NCBI GenBank assembly: GCA_025463135.1
Contig: JAOAPY010000011.1
Span: 124,001 to 188,000 of the forward strand
DNA: 64,000 nucleotides
DNA from: Acidobacteriota bacterium
GTDB lineage: Bacteria; Acidobacteriota; Blastocatellia; Pyrinomonadales; Pyrinomonadaceae
Reading direction: 5' to 3'
Shown here: positions 10,104 to 20,300 of the stretch, piece by piece
Layout of the letters: the number at the start of each line of letters is the position of its first letter
Numbering within the stretch: position 1 is the stretch's first letter
Notes under the pieces: model-generated
Database searches by the model: none
What the model saw: the letters and a program-made list of their open reading frames with translations, nothing else
Told to the model about the DNA's origin: nothing
Program-made: the position numbers and the translations under genes

Positions 10104-13100
10104 TCATTGCCTGCCGGGGCTGGATAGCTGGGCGACTATCAACCGTTGTGGCCCTGTTTTGGCGGCATAGAACGCCCTGGGCCTTTGTACTCGCCGCTCG
10201 TCAGCATCAACTAATTCGAGTTCTTTGCTGAGCTTGTCCGTTCCCATTTGCGGCACCCGCGCCATAGCGTAATCGAACCACTCATCAAGCAACACACGTC
10301 CGTCGAGGTCAGCGTCAGCTGCTCCGGATTTCATGCCCTCTTCGACCAAAGCGTAGGCCAGATAGCTGTGTTTAAAAGTTTCGGACTCGAAAGCCGCTTC
10401 GATGCTTTGGGAAGCGGTCAGGACGTACATTCCCTTTTCATATGCGAGTTGAGCCAGACCCCGCGTGTTCATAGGCCCACGACGTTTATCCACAGCCTCG
10501 AGGGCCTGGCCAGAATGGCATGCATCTATCACCAGCAGCAACTGCTCGGCATCCAGCGGTTTAAGTGCCTCTTCCAAATCCAAATCCGAGACACTGTGGC
10601 CCACAATTGCTTGAATCCCTCCCTGGGCACCAATATCGTGAGGGATCAGATAGAAGCGATCTTTCTGCGCAGTACCGTGGCCGGAAAAATAAATTACTAC
10701 AACATCTTCTGGCTGAGCCGCGCGAATTTTTGACAACTCAGCCGGCGCGCCTGGCGCCAATGGCGCCACGTTCGTTCCTGCCAGGCGTTGCAGCGCCAGC
10801 AAGATATTCGCCCTGGTGGCCTCTTCATTCAGAAGCGAGATGACCACGATCGGATTGTATTGGCCCACCAGTCGTTGCTGCTGCGCCCACTGATCGCCCA
10901 TGGCGAGGGCGTCGGCAGCGGAATAGTTCAGGTTGTATTTTGAATTCTCGTAGCGGCTCACCCCTATGCAAAGAACATACGCGGTCCCGATCCGTTTTAG
11001 GCTGTCATCACCGCGAACTGAAAGCGTAACATCAGCGCTCTTGACGTTCTCTCGATTGAAAGCATAGGCAGTAAATCGATTCTCGCCGGCAACCACTGGA
11101 ACAGGGGCTTCCAGGGTTTGGTCACTGCCCCCGGAAAGCACGTTACCGCTCCAAAGTTTGACCATCAACCCGTTGCGAAACAAGCGCAGATCCTGGGCGC
11201 CGCTTCCCTCTGAATGATCTTGATCGGGCTGAGCTTCTTTAACCTTGAGACGCACTGTGACGTTACGTTTATCGGGACTTGTGACAGAAGTCTCAGCAGC
11301 CACGAGTGAGATATCGATTTCCGGTTGGCGGCGATCTTTTTGTGCGATCTCAAACGGGGCCTTAGACTTGCTGCCCGAGAGAACCTCGGTTAACAGTCCG
11401 GGATAGAAGAACTCGGTGAAGAATGATTCGACTGGTGAAACGGCAAAGGTGTTCTTTGCGAATCGCCAGAGCAGCAATCCCCAGGATGACGGCGAGCCAT
11501 CAAACTGGCCTTCCGGAGTTACAACCAGCCAATCATCGCTCTCGCGCATTGAGACAAGGGTGACCATCAGTTCGCCGGTTGCCGGATCTGAAATGGTCAT
11601 AGTGCCATCAATGTCGCCGCACACGACCCATCTGGACGTGTTGCCAAAACTCACGCTGTGGATATTCCCCGCGCCTCGCACCAGCGTCTGAATTTCGCTC
11701 CCGCTCTCAACGTCCCAGATTCTGGCTGTATGATCACTGCTGCCGGAAACAAGCCATGGGCGATCGGGGCTGAAAGCCAGGGCCAGAACTTCTCCGTTAT
11801 GCCCGGTTAAGGTCTTCATAAGTCGTCCGCCAGCTACTTCCCAGATCGTGATGGTCTTGTCGGCGCACCCCACCGCAAGTGATTTGCCGTCAGGACTGAA
11901 CGTTAGCGCGTCGACATCATCAGCGAGAGTCGCCAGAATTCTTAGGAGTTGACCTGAGTTGGGATCCCAAAGCCTGATGGTCTTGTCCCTACCGGCAGAA
12001 GCGAGCAGCTCTTCTTGCGGGCTAAAACTAATACTGGTCACCTCGCCGTCATGTCCCGCGAGTATGCGCGAACTTCTTGTAGCGACGTCCCAGAGTTGAA
12101 TCGTCCGGTTACCTCCGGCTGCACCTAACCACTTCCCGTTGCTGCTGAAAGACACCGAATTGATTCCTCTCGGGCTGCTGGTGAGCTTGTAGGCTTCGCG
12201 GCCGGAACGCAGATCCCAAACCTTAACCTCGCCGCTGATGCTGCCCGAAACGAGAAAACGGTTGTTGTGGCTAAACGAGATGCTGGTAATAACGCCGCTT
12301 GATCCAAGCATGCGCGGTAGCTGCTGTCCGTTTGCTACTTGCCATAATCTGACGAAGCGGTCATTTGCGCCTGAAGCCAGCCACTTTCCGTCACTGCTGA
12401 CAGCCACCGCATAAAAGCCAGTTGAGCGGCTCTCGAAGGTCCGCACTGTTTTTCCATTCCTGCTGTCAAGCAGGGCGACTGTCCGCCTACCGGCAGTTGC
12501 GGCTACGTACTTTCCATCCGGGCTGAACGCGACCGACATTAAGGTCTCGGCAGCCTGTTTTCCTGCTGCCGGGCGTTTGGTTCCCTTCTCTTTTCCGTTC
12601 GTAGTATCCCATTCTCTGATCGCACCATCAGCGCTGGCGGCCCTCAACACGTTGTCAGTGAATGCAAGGGCCAGTACCCTGGCAGTTCCCTTGATGACAA
12701 AGCGCTCCTGGTCGGAGCCCTGCTTCCACACGTAAATTGACCCATCAGCGCTCGCAGAGGCGAGGGACTTGTTGTCGGGGCTGAAGGCTAATGAGGTAAT
12801 TCCATCATTGTGCTTTTGCAGTTTTGCCTTTTCACGCCACGTACCGGTATCCCAGAGTTCGATCGAACGATCCGCGCTGCCCGAGGCCAGCAGCTTTCCG
12901 TCTGAACTAAAGGCCAACGCTACTACCGCGCCGGCATGGCCCTTCAACAACTGCGACTCACCTCCAGCAGTGAGGTCCCAAATCCTGATGGAGTTGTCCC
13001 CGCTTCCTGAAGCTAGCCAACGTCCGTCTTGACTAAAGGAAACCGATTCGACTGACCGCAAATGCCCAGAAAAGTTGTGCAACTCTTGTCCGGTGACCAC

Positions 13101-13484
13101 GTCCCAAACGCGCACCGAGAGGTCATTGCTGCCTGATGCCAGCCAGTGTCCATCCGCGCTGACAGCGAGCGCCTTTACGTATCCCGTATGTCCTCTCAGA
13201 GCACGCAACTCTCGTCCGCTGGCTACCTCCCAGATTTTGATGGCATTGTCACTCCCGCCCGAAGCCAGCCAGCGACCACCAGGCCCAAAAGCTACACAAT
13301 TCACCCCCGACGTGTGACCGGTTTGCAGGACCAGTTCAGGGCGCGCAGTGGTATGAACATCTTCGGTCGAACTGATTGCCGGGCGGGACATCCACAACAC
13401 AAACCCAGTCAGGCATGAGAGGAAGAACATTGCCGTCAACGCCAAGCTGTTATCGCGCCATCCATAATTGGTTTTTCTCGTCAT
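10104..13484 (-). CDS. Membrane-anchored WD40-repeat caspase-like protease (C14 / metacaspase type)
   Basis: 1126 residues from ATG 13484 (a GTG at 13544 is possible but has no ribosome site). An N-terminal hydrophobic helix ('SLALTAMFFLSCLTGFVLWM') acts as anchor or signal. I count 14 WD40 repeats (about residues 53-648, e.g. 'LASGSADRSIELWD'), enough for two seven-bladed propellers. A linker of about 180 residues with Ig-like character follows. The caspase-fold domain (about 833-1085) keeps the catalytic dyad: His in 'VVIYFSGHG' and Cys in 'VIDACHSG'. Such proteins cleave after basic residues in known metacaspases and are linked to signalling or cell death. The gene sits between a TonB receptor and a transmembrane kinase. 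Protease activity looks intact; target and trigger are unknown. Confidence 0.88.
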   Translation of the reverse strand: MTRKTNYGWRDNSLALTAMFFLSCLTGFVLWMSRPAISSTEDVHTTARPELVLQTGHTSGVNCVAFGPGGRWLASGGSDNAIKIWEVASGRELRALRGHTGYVKALAVSADGHWLASGSNDLSVRVWDVVTGQELHNFSGHLRSVESVSFSQDGRWLASGSGDNSIRIWDLTAGGESQLLKGHAGAVVALAFSSDGKLLASGSADRSIELWDTGTWREKAKLQKHNDGITSLAFSPDNKSLASASADGSIYVWKQGSDQERFVIKGTARVLALAFTDNVLRAASADGAIREWDTTNGKEKGTKRPAAGKQAAETLMSVAFSPDGKYVAATAGRRTVALLDSRNGKTVRTFESRSTGFYAVAVSSDGKWLASGANDRFVRLWQVANGQQLPRMLGSSGVITSISFSHNNRFLVSGSISGEVKVWDLRSGREAYKLTSSPRGINSVSFSSNGKWLGAAGGNRTIQLWDVATRSSRILAGHDGEVTSISFSPQEELLASAGRDKTIRLWDPNSGQLLRILATLADDVDALTFSPDGKSLAVGCADKTITIWEVAGGRLMKTLTGHNGEVLALAFSPDRPWLVSGSSDHTARIWDVESGSEIQTLVRGAGNIHSVSFGNTSRWVVCGDIDGTMTISDPATGELMVTLVSMRESDDWLVVTPEGQFDGSPSSWGLLLWRFAKNTFAVSPVESFFTEFFYPGLLTEVLSGSKSKAPFEIAQKDRRQPEIDISLVAAETSVTSPDKRNVTVRLKVKEAQPDQDHSEGSGAQDLRLFRNGLMVKLWSGNVLSGGSDQTLEAPVPVVAGENRFTAYAFNRENVKSADVTLSVRGDDSLKRIGTAYVLCIGVSRYENSKYNLNYSAADALAMGDQWAQQQRLVGQYNPIVVISLLNEEATRANILLALQRLAGTNVAPLAPGAPAELSKIRAAQPEDVVVIYFSGHGTAQKDRFYLIPHDIGAQGGIQAIVGHSVSDLDLEEALKPLDAEQLLLVIDACHSGQALEAVDKRRGPMNTRGLAQLAYEKGMYVLTASQSIEAAFESETFKHSYLAYALVEEGMKSGAADADLDGRVLLDEWFDYAMARVPQMGTDKLSKELELVDADERRVQRPRAFYAAKTGPQRLIVAQLSSPGRQ

Positions 13485-13549
13485 CGTGGAAATTACTCTC
13501 ACCCAACAAATCCTCAGAGCCACATGCAAAGTCTTCTCATTCACAAAAA

Positions 13550-16500
13550 CTACAACGAATATTTCAAAGCGAGCTGCACCCGCCGCGCTGGAGTGACAGT
13601 ATCAGTTGCACGGCCAAAGCCGGCGGCGCCCAAATAACGGACCGGGATGCCAAAGTTCGCGCGGTTTATGAAATTGAAAATGTCCACGCGCAGGGTTAGC
13701 TTACGCTGGGCCGCTAAGGAAAAGTGCTTCGCCAATGACAGATCAAGGTCCAACAAGTTGCCCGACCGAAAAGTATTGCGGCCGATGCGTCCATCCTGCC
13801 CAATCGCTGCGAGCAGAGATCGCGGATCTGAGGCCGTCACAATTATTGGCTGACGCCTGTCGCCGGTGACGACAAGTCCCATCGTCGTGTCGAGCCGATC
13901 AGTGAGATTGCCGTCAAGGTTTACGTCGAAGATGCTATTCACCGTGAAGGGCTGACCGGTTTGAAATCGTCCGATGCCGGCAAGCTCCAGTTTCCCAACC
14001 AGCCAGCGAACGGCCTTTCGGCGAGTCTTGAAAGAGGGCAGAGCGTAAGTGAGATTATATGACAAACGGTGTCGGGCATCGAAGTTCGCCGGCCCGCGCT
14101 CCCCGGCAAAGCTCAAGCTGTCCTGAGGCAGAGCCGGTGCTCCAGCCAAATCGAACACATCGGAAACGTCATCGGTAACTCGCGACCAGGTATATGAAAG
14201 CTGATAGTGCGCCGCCTGCGGCAAGCGTCCGCGGAGTTGCACCTGCAGCGAATCGTATCTCGAATTCGCGGAGGATTCGTAAATGTTCACGGAGCCCGCC
14301 TGACTTACGGGACGCCCGCCCACGATCGCGCCACTGGGATCAAGGCTCTGCCCCGGTCCGATTGCGCGTCCCGATACGTTAGGTTGAAAATTAACAACGT
14401 TGATGACAGTCGGAATCAAAAACGCGTTGGGCCCGAGATTCGGAGTGGTCAGGCGCAGCAGATGCCGTCCCAGTGTGCCGACGTATGCAACCGAAACAAC
14501 CAGATTCTGGCGCAACTGCTGTTCGAAGGTGAATGCATAGTGATGCGCCGCCGGCATTTGAAAACTACGACTTGGCAACGTGAAACCAAAGCCGCCCGGA
14601 AAAGCTGTATTGATCGCCACCAGGCACTGCAGGGAGACGTCGGGATTGAGTCGATTAAGCGTGCCCGGCTGCGTCAGCGCCAAAAATTGCACTGTGCCGT
14701 TACTGTCGCGACAGGGAAAGAACGGCAAGCTCGGGTCAGTGATTCTAAACCCAACACCGCTCGCACTGGGCAAGCCACCGGCGAGATTGAGAGTGAGGAA
14801 GTTCGGAAACACATTGCGCGACTGGCTGACTACGGCGCCGATTGCCTGATCGTAAAAGAGTCCATAACCGGCGCGAAAGACTGTCGCCAGACTGCGCCCA
14901 AACAAGTTTGGTGAATAAGCAATTCCCAGGCGCGGTCCAATGTTGTTGTGATCGGGATTGAAGATTGAAGTCCGCCCTCCCAAAAAACCTCGAAATCCCG
15001 GAACGAGATCAAGCGACGGATCATTGAAAGTGTTTTCAATCCGGCGATTCGATTCGCGCGGCGGAGTGTTGTATTCGTAACGAACCCCAAAGGACAAGGA
15101 AAGGTTTGGCTTTACCCTCCACTGGTCCTGCCAGTAAAAGTTGTACTGATAATAACGGAGATTAATCCCCGAACCGCTTCCCCGCGTCACTGCCTGCAGC
15201 ACACCGCTGGGCGCGGAAGCCGCCACCAGATCGATCGGCTGGACAAATGTCTGAAACGTAACATTCCCCTGCGCATCCAGGGACAATTTTGGCCCGCCGT
15301 TGAAAGTGATTAACGGCCGCGCGTTGACGGGCAACTGACTGTTGAGCTCGGAGCGACGCACATCGCCTCCCAAGCCAAAGTTGTGACTGCCGACTCGAAC
15401 TGTGAGGGCATCGGCCAACTGATAGGTGTTATTGACGCGACGCTGCGGAAAGTTGAAAACATCAACGCCGGCAGGGCTAAACCCGGCGATCGTAACCTGG
15501 CCAAGCGGTCCCAGGATGTCTTCCGTGTTGAAATTGAAGAAATTGGCGTAAGGGACACTATTGGAACCCGGTACTGTATCGTTTACGCGCAAGGGGGCAT
15601 TCAGCAAAAAGGTCCCATCGTCCTTATTTGACCCGGCGCTGAGTTTGCTCGGCCGCAGGAATTGGTTATCGCGTCTTTCATCGAACACGAGCCGCGTGCG
15701 ACCGTAAGAAGCGCGGACCTGATTGAAAACCTGTCGCGAGGATCCGGGCGCGCTGATTTCGCTGTTAAGAAAGTTGGAGAGATTCTGCGTTCGCACGCGC
15801 GGCCTCAAGGTGGAAAAGAGAGCGCCGCCTGTTACCGGAATATCGCGCCAGTCGTTGGTGAAGTTGTAACGCGAAGCCACGCCCTGTTGCCGCTGTTTAT
15901 ATCTAAAGTTAGCGTCAACTTTTCCCGAGAACACCATGCCCCGCTCACCCGCCGGCAGCGACTGCGTGAAGGTGTTCGCGCCATAGATACCATTGGGATT
16001 GTTGGGAAAAGGATAGAGACTGAAGATTGCCTCGCCACTGATCGTGGCGGGAAAGCTGATTGCGGGCTGGCCAGTGAAAGGATCCACTGAAAGACCTGTC
16101 GCGCCGCTATTGAATAAGCCTCGTTGTTCGACTGTGGGAACCGCAAAGCTGGCTTCCTTTGAAGCATTAATCAGTTGCCCTTCTGCAGAGATGAAATAGA
16201 AAACGCTCGTTCCGGACTTCGCGGGCGTGGCGCGTTTCAATGGACCTCCCAGAACCATGCCACCGTTGACCAACGTCAGCGAATCCTGGCCGTCACTTTG
16301 ATTTCTGACTGAACCGGGCCTGCCGTCAAAGAGCACTGGCTTGCCCGCGGCAGTCAACGGCGTAACTGCGTTGCCAAAAGTAGTGTCAAAGAAGTTGCGC
16401 GCGTTCAAATGGCTGGAGTTGAAGAAAGCGTAGGCCGTGCCGTGGATCTGGTTACCGCCGGATCTGGAGACGGCGTTGACTTGTCCGCCAATGTTGCGGC

Positions 16501-17311
16501 CAAACTGCGCGGGAGCCAGCAGAGTGATCGTCTGATACTCCTGGATCGATTCCATCGGCTGAGCGATGAGCGCCACGAATCCCTGTCGCCGCACGCCGAT
16601 GTCCTCATCGTTGTTGTCTGATCCATCGACAGTGAAATTGTTCGCGCGTGAACGCAGACCGTTTACGGAAAACTGACCGGCTGAACCGACCCCGGCGCCC
16701 ACTCCAGGTCCCGCAACATTGCCCAGAGTTTGCGGTGGCGGCGCCACACCAGGAAGCAACAGGGCGAGCTCGTCAAAAGAACGGCTCGAGTGAGAGCTGA
16801 GGGGAAGGGTTGTTACCTCTTCGTGTGAAAAGGATCCACTGCGATGCCCGTCGACTCTGTTCATGCCGGCACGAATGTCGGTGTCCTCTATTCCGAGAGT
16901 AACCGCAGGCGTCGGCGTGGTCGTCGGAACCACCGGACTCACTTGGTCGAGTGCTACGGGCACGGGCACCACTTCGCCGGTAACCGTGATCCTCAGCAGC
17001 TGCCTCACCTCGTGGGTTTGATAGCCGGGCATTGATACGCGAACCCTGTACTCACCCGGGATTAGCAGTCCTTGAAAAAAACGTCCAAGGTAATCGCTAA
17101 GAAGAGGAGGATTGATCGCCACTTCAGTCTGCAGGTTGATGATTTCGACAACTGCTCCTTTCAGTGGCGCTCCGGTCTGGCTATCGGTGACGGTACCCCA
17201 GAAGGCTCCGGTAACAGTATCCTGGCCCTCAGTGGACTGAGCAGCAAGAAACAGCACGCATAGAACGGCCAGCGATAATTTAGTCAGAACAGTGCTTGAG
17301 GTGACCGTCAT
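13550..17311 (-). CDS. TonB-dependent receptor, Oar-like, with carboxypeptidase-regulatory-like domain
   Basis: 1253 residues from ATG 17311, preceded by AAGG; an in-frame GTG at 17377 lacks support. The signal peptide is 'LSLAVLCVLFLAAQSTEG'. Residues about 35-115 form a carboxypeptidase-regulatory-like beta domain ('GTVTDSQTGAPLKGAVVEII'), followed by a Thr/Pro linker, the plug ('NVAGPGVGAGVG', 'FSVNGLRSRANNFTVDGSDN') and a long beta-barrel. The C-terminus 'RRVQLALKYSL' fits an outer-membrane barrel end. It is the acidobacterial/Myxococcus Oar type: outer-membrane uptake or adhesion. The substrate is unknown. It lies 65 bases upstream of the WD40-caspase gene, on the same strand, suggesting co-expression. 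Confidence 0.88.
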   Translation of the reverse strand: MTVTSSTVLTKLSLAVLCVLFLAAQSTEGQDTVTGAFWGTVTDSQTGAPLKGAVVEIINLQTEVAINPPLLSDYLGRFFQGLLIPGEYRVRVSMPGYQTHEVRQLLRITVTGEVVPVPVALDQVSPVVPTTTPTPAVTLGIEDTDIRAGMNRVDGHRSGSFSHEEVTTLPLSSHSSRSFDELALLLPGVAPPPQTLGNVAGPGVGAGVGSAGQFSVNGLRSRANNFTVDGSDNNDEDIGVRRQGFVALIAQPMESIQEYQTITLLAPAQFGRNIGGQVNAVSRSGGNQIHGTAYAFFNSSHLNARNFFDTTFGNAVTPLTAAGKPVLFDGRPGSVRNQSDGQDSLTLVNGGMVLGGPLKRATPAKSGTSVFYFISAEGQLINASKEASFAVPTVEQRGLFNSGATGLSVDPFTGQPAISFPATISGEAIFSLYPFPNNPNGIYGANTFTQSLPAGERGMVFSGKVDANFRYKQRQQGVASRYNFTNDWRDIPVTGGALFSTLRPRVRTQNLSNFLNSEISAPGSSRQVFNQVRASYGRTRLVFDERRDNQFLRPSKLSAGSNKDDGTFLLNAPLRVNDTVPGSNSVPYANFFNFNTEDILGPLGQVTIAGFSPAGVDVFNFPQRRVNNTYQLADALTVRVGSHNFGLGGDVRRSELNSQLPVNARPLITFNGGPKLSLDAQGNVTFQTFVQPIDLVAASAPSGVLQAVTRGSGSGINLRYYQYNFYWQDQWRVKPNLSLSFGVRYEYNTPPRESNRRIENTFNDPSLDLVPGFRGFLGGRTSIFNPDHNNIGPRLGIAYSPNLFGRSLATVFRAGYGLFYDQAIGAVVSQSRNVFPNFLTLNLAGGLPSASGVGFRITDPSLPFFPCRDSNGTVQFLALTQPGTLNRLNPDVSLQCLVAINTAFPGGFGFTLPSRSFQMPAAHHYAFTFEQQLRQNLVVSVAYVGTLGRHLLRLTTPNLGPNAFLIPTVINVVNFQPNVSGRAIGPGQSLDPSGAIVGGRPVSQAGSVNIYESSANSRYDSLQVQLRGRLPQAAHYQLSYTWSRVTDDVSDVFDLAGAPALPQDSLSFAGERGPANFDARHRLSYNLTYALPSFKTRRKAVRWLVGKLELAGIGRFQTGQPFTVNSIFDVNLDGNLTDRLDTTMGLVVTGDRRQPIIVTASDPRSLLAAIGQDGRIGRNTFRSGNLLDLDLSLAKHFSLAAQRKLTLRVDIFNFINRANFGIPVRYLGAAGFGRATDTVTPARRVQLALKYSL

Positions 17312-17398
17312 TGGCAAAACCTTAGCAGGAAGCACGCCCTGGAGACGTCGACTTCGAAGACTCTTGATTCGGGACACGGAATCCGCAACCAGAAGTTT

Positions 17399-20300
17399 TC
17401 ACTGGCACTCCGTGTTGTTATGCGTAACTACGGGACTGAGGCGGAGCTGGTATTCCTGCGCGGTAATGAATGCACAAACCATAGAGCGCTGCTTGTCGAG
17501 GCTGCGCAGCGGAGCGCTGTTGACTTGACCCAGCCAGAAAAGATAGCCGGCGATATCCGGATTGCGTCGCAGGTATCCAAAATATTGCGTCAACACGAAC
17601 GTGCGATTGTATTCCGCATCGACAAAGGCCCGGTTGTTCACAGGATCGGTCGCGTTGTCGTCAGCCAACCGGTACATCACCTTGCCCCGGCCCCCCTGAT
17701 TAAAGAGATCGATCAAAGCCGTGCGCTGCGACGCCAGGTTCGGGCCGATGTCGGAGTTAATGGTAGCCAGCACCGCATCGACAAAGGCCGCCCCGCTGAG
17801 ACTACCGGGATACTTCGCTAAGAACTGGGGACGGAGCACAAAAGCATTCGCCAGATCCAATTGAGTCTCGGCCAGAGATGGGCCACCTCGGATCTGCGCC
17901 CGGTCGGGGGAAAACGCCGCGTAACTCACCAGCTTCTTTGCTTCTACCTGGTTTGCAGTGTCCGGATTCGGGAAGGGTTGATTGTTGCCATAGGCCGCGC
18001 GAAACAATCGTACTACATAAGCTCCTGTTTGCTGGTACTCCTGTTCGAAGAAGAAGGCATTGCTGACGGAGACACGTTGCGTGCGCAGGCAGGCCACGGT
18101 CGTACCACACATAGTGATCTGCCCCGTCCAGTAATCCAGCCCACTCTGATCCGGCACGCGACTGAGAAAATCGGAGTACTGCTGCTTGACGAAGAATTGT
18201 GCATTATCTAGGGGGTTCGAAGTAGGGGTTGTCGTATCGTTGTCGTTAATGGTTAAGGTAACCGTCGTTGGCCCACTGATGGTGCCTCCCGTAGCGTTAC
18301 TCAAAGTCAAATTCACTGTCTCGATGCTCTCAGCGTACAAATCATCATTGATGAGCACGCGAAACGTCTTGCTGGTCTCTCCGGGAGCGAAGGTCAATGT
18401 CCCAGCGGCGATGATGTAGTCGCTTTTTTGCAGCGCCGTCCCGTCGCTGGTGGCAAAGTTCACCGAACAACTTCCCGCTGTGTCTCCGGTGCGGACCACG
18501 TTAATGGTCGCGAAGCCGTCATTCTCCCCCGCGCTATAACTTGCGGCGCCGTATTGCAGCGTGGCCGGCGTGGAAAGATTAACGGGGAAGCAACCGGAGT
18601 ACTCAGACGTATTACCGGTGGGATCGGTGGCGGTCGTGTTTATGACACCACTGGTAAACCCTGCCGGAAAATCAAAAGGGATATTGAAGGGAGCATCTCC
18701 GTTGGCGTTGGTGATCACTCCGGGAATTCTTCCGAAGGCGAGAGGCCGCGAGCTTTGCGCATTGTTGATGCACTGCAAGTCGGGACTGAAATACCAATGC
18801 ACGGTGAAAGTTGTATTCGGCGCGCTGTTCAGCGTGCCGGCGACATTTAGGAATAAAGTGTGAGCTGGGTTCTGCTCATCCTGCCGGTCTTCGTGACGGG
18901 CTATTGTCGACGAGGAAAGTACGGGAAAGTTCTGTTGCAAATTAGCGCCGCCGTCCCCGTCGCGCAGATCGTTAGGCGTGAGTCCTTCAAAGCCGAGATC
19001 GACTGCTCGACTGGCGTTGCCGAAGATGTAGTTCAGGTCGAGGTTGACCAGCCTTCCGGAATTGTCATTGTCGTCAACGATACCGTTGGCATCAGGAATA
19101 CGAACACCATTCCTGCCATTGAAGGCAATGACGTTGGAATTGACATAGATGTTGACCGAATCAGCATCGACAAAGACGCCGTCCAGTCCGTTGCCTAGTC
19201 GCAGGGTTTGACTCGGATCGCTGCCTATTACATTGTAGACTATGTCCACGCTATCGCCTCCGGTAATGAACTGGCCGGGATTTTGGTCATTCAAGCGTCG
19301 GATGCCCACTCCAATTCCGTAGCGGCCGTTCGCAGCGATGTAGTTGGTTGTTCCTTGAACATCGGCGCGAACGTCAGCGCCGATAAAGTTGTTGGGAGCG
19401 CGAGTAATGAAGACTCCGCTGCCCGCGTTAGGAAGCGCGCCGTTGCCGTTGGCATTCAAGCCAATGTAGTTGCCCTGGACCTTATTGCGTTGAGAACCGT
19501 CGTTGATGATCTCGAGACCGTTGCCGCTGTCGAGGTTAGGATCGCCGGGGATCCGAAGATTCCCGGAGATGACGTTACGCGCCGCCGGCGTAGTTCCGCC
19601 GATGGTATTGTCGGTCGCAGTGACTGCCTGTCCGTTAAGCTGAAAGAACCCGCCAATGATTATGCCTCCGCCCAAATTAGGGATCGCGGCGGAGCCGGCA
19701 GCGTTGGTCCCAATGTAGTTCCCTTGTACGAGAATGCCGGCTGGATCGCTGAAGCCGATACCGATGCCTGGGGAGTTGTTGCCCGATACCAGATTGCGCG
19801 AGCCTGGCACTGTGCCCCCGATAACGTGGCTCGTCCCATTGATAAGAAAGATTCCGTTCGACTGGTTACCGAGATCGACCGTCCCGGTTACGTCCGTGCC
19901 CACAAAATTTCCCTGCACCCGGTTGGAGATTGAAAATTCTCCGCCGATTGCAATGCCGGGAGCGCGGTTCGCCGAAACTATGTTACGCGCCGCGGCCGCG
20001 GTCCCGCCGACCGTGTTGAACGACGAGTTGAAGAGATAGATACCGTTGCCGCTATTACACATACCGGCCGTCCCGCTCAGGTTCGTCCCGATAAAGTTGC
20101 CGTCAATAAGGTTATTGCCTCCTGAAACCAATTGTATGGCAGTGCCCACGCTCACGTTAGCATTCAAAGGGAGACTGCAATCCGTGGCCCCGAATCGATT
20201 GATGACCAGGCCGCGCACGCGACTGCTGCCGGAGCTGATCTTTAGACCAGACGTCCCTCGTGGTGTGAACTGGCCATTCAACTCGATCAGCGGTGTGCCG

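Noticed and set aside
10248-10733. Plus-strand ORF of 161 residues opposite the caspase domain
   Set aside because: Antisense to a strongly conserved catalytic domain; no family resemblance.
14207-16090. Plus-strand ORFs opposite the Oar-like receptor
   Set aside because: Shadow frames of a real barrel gene.
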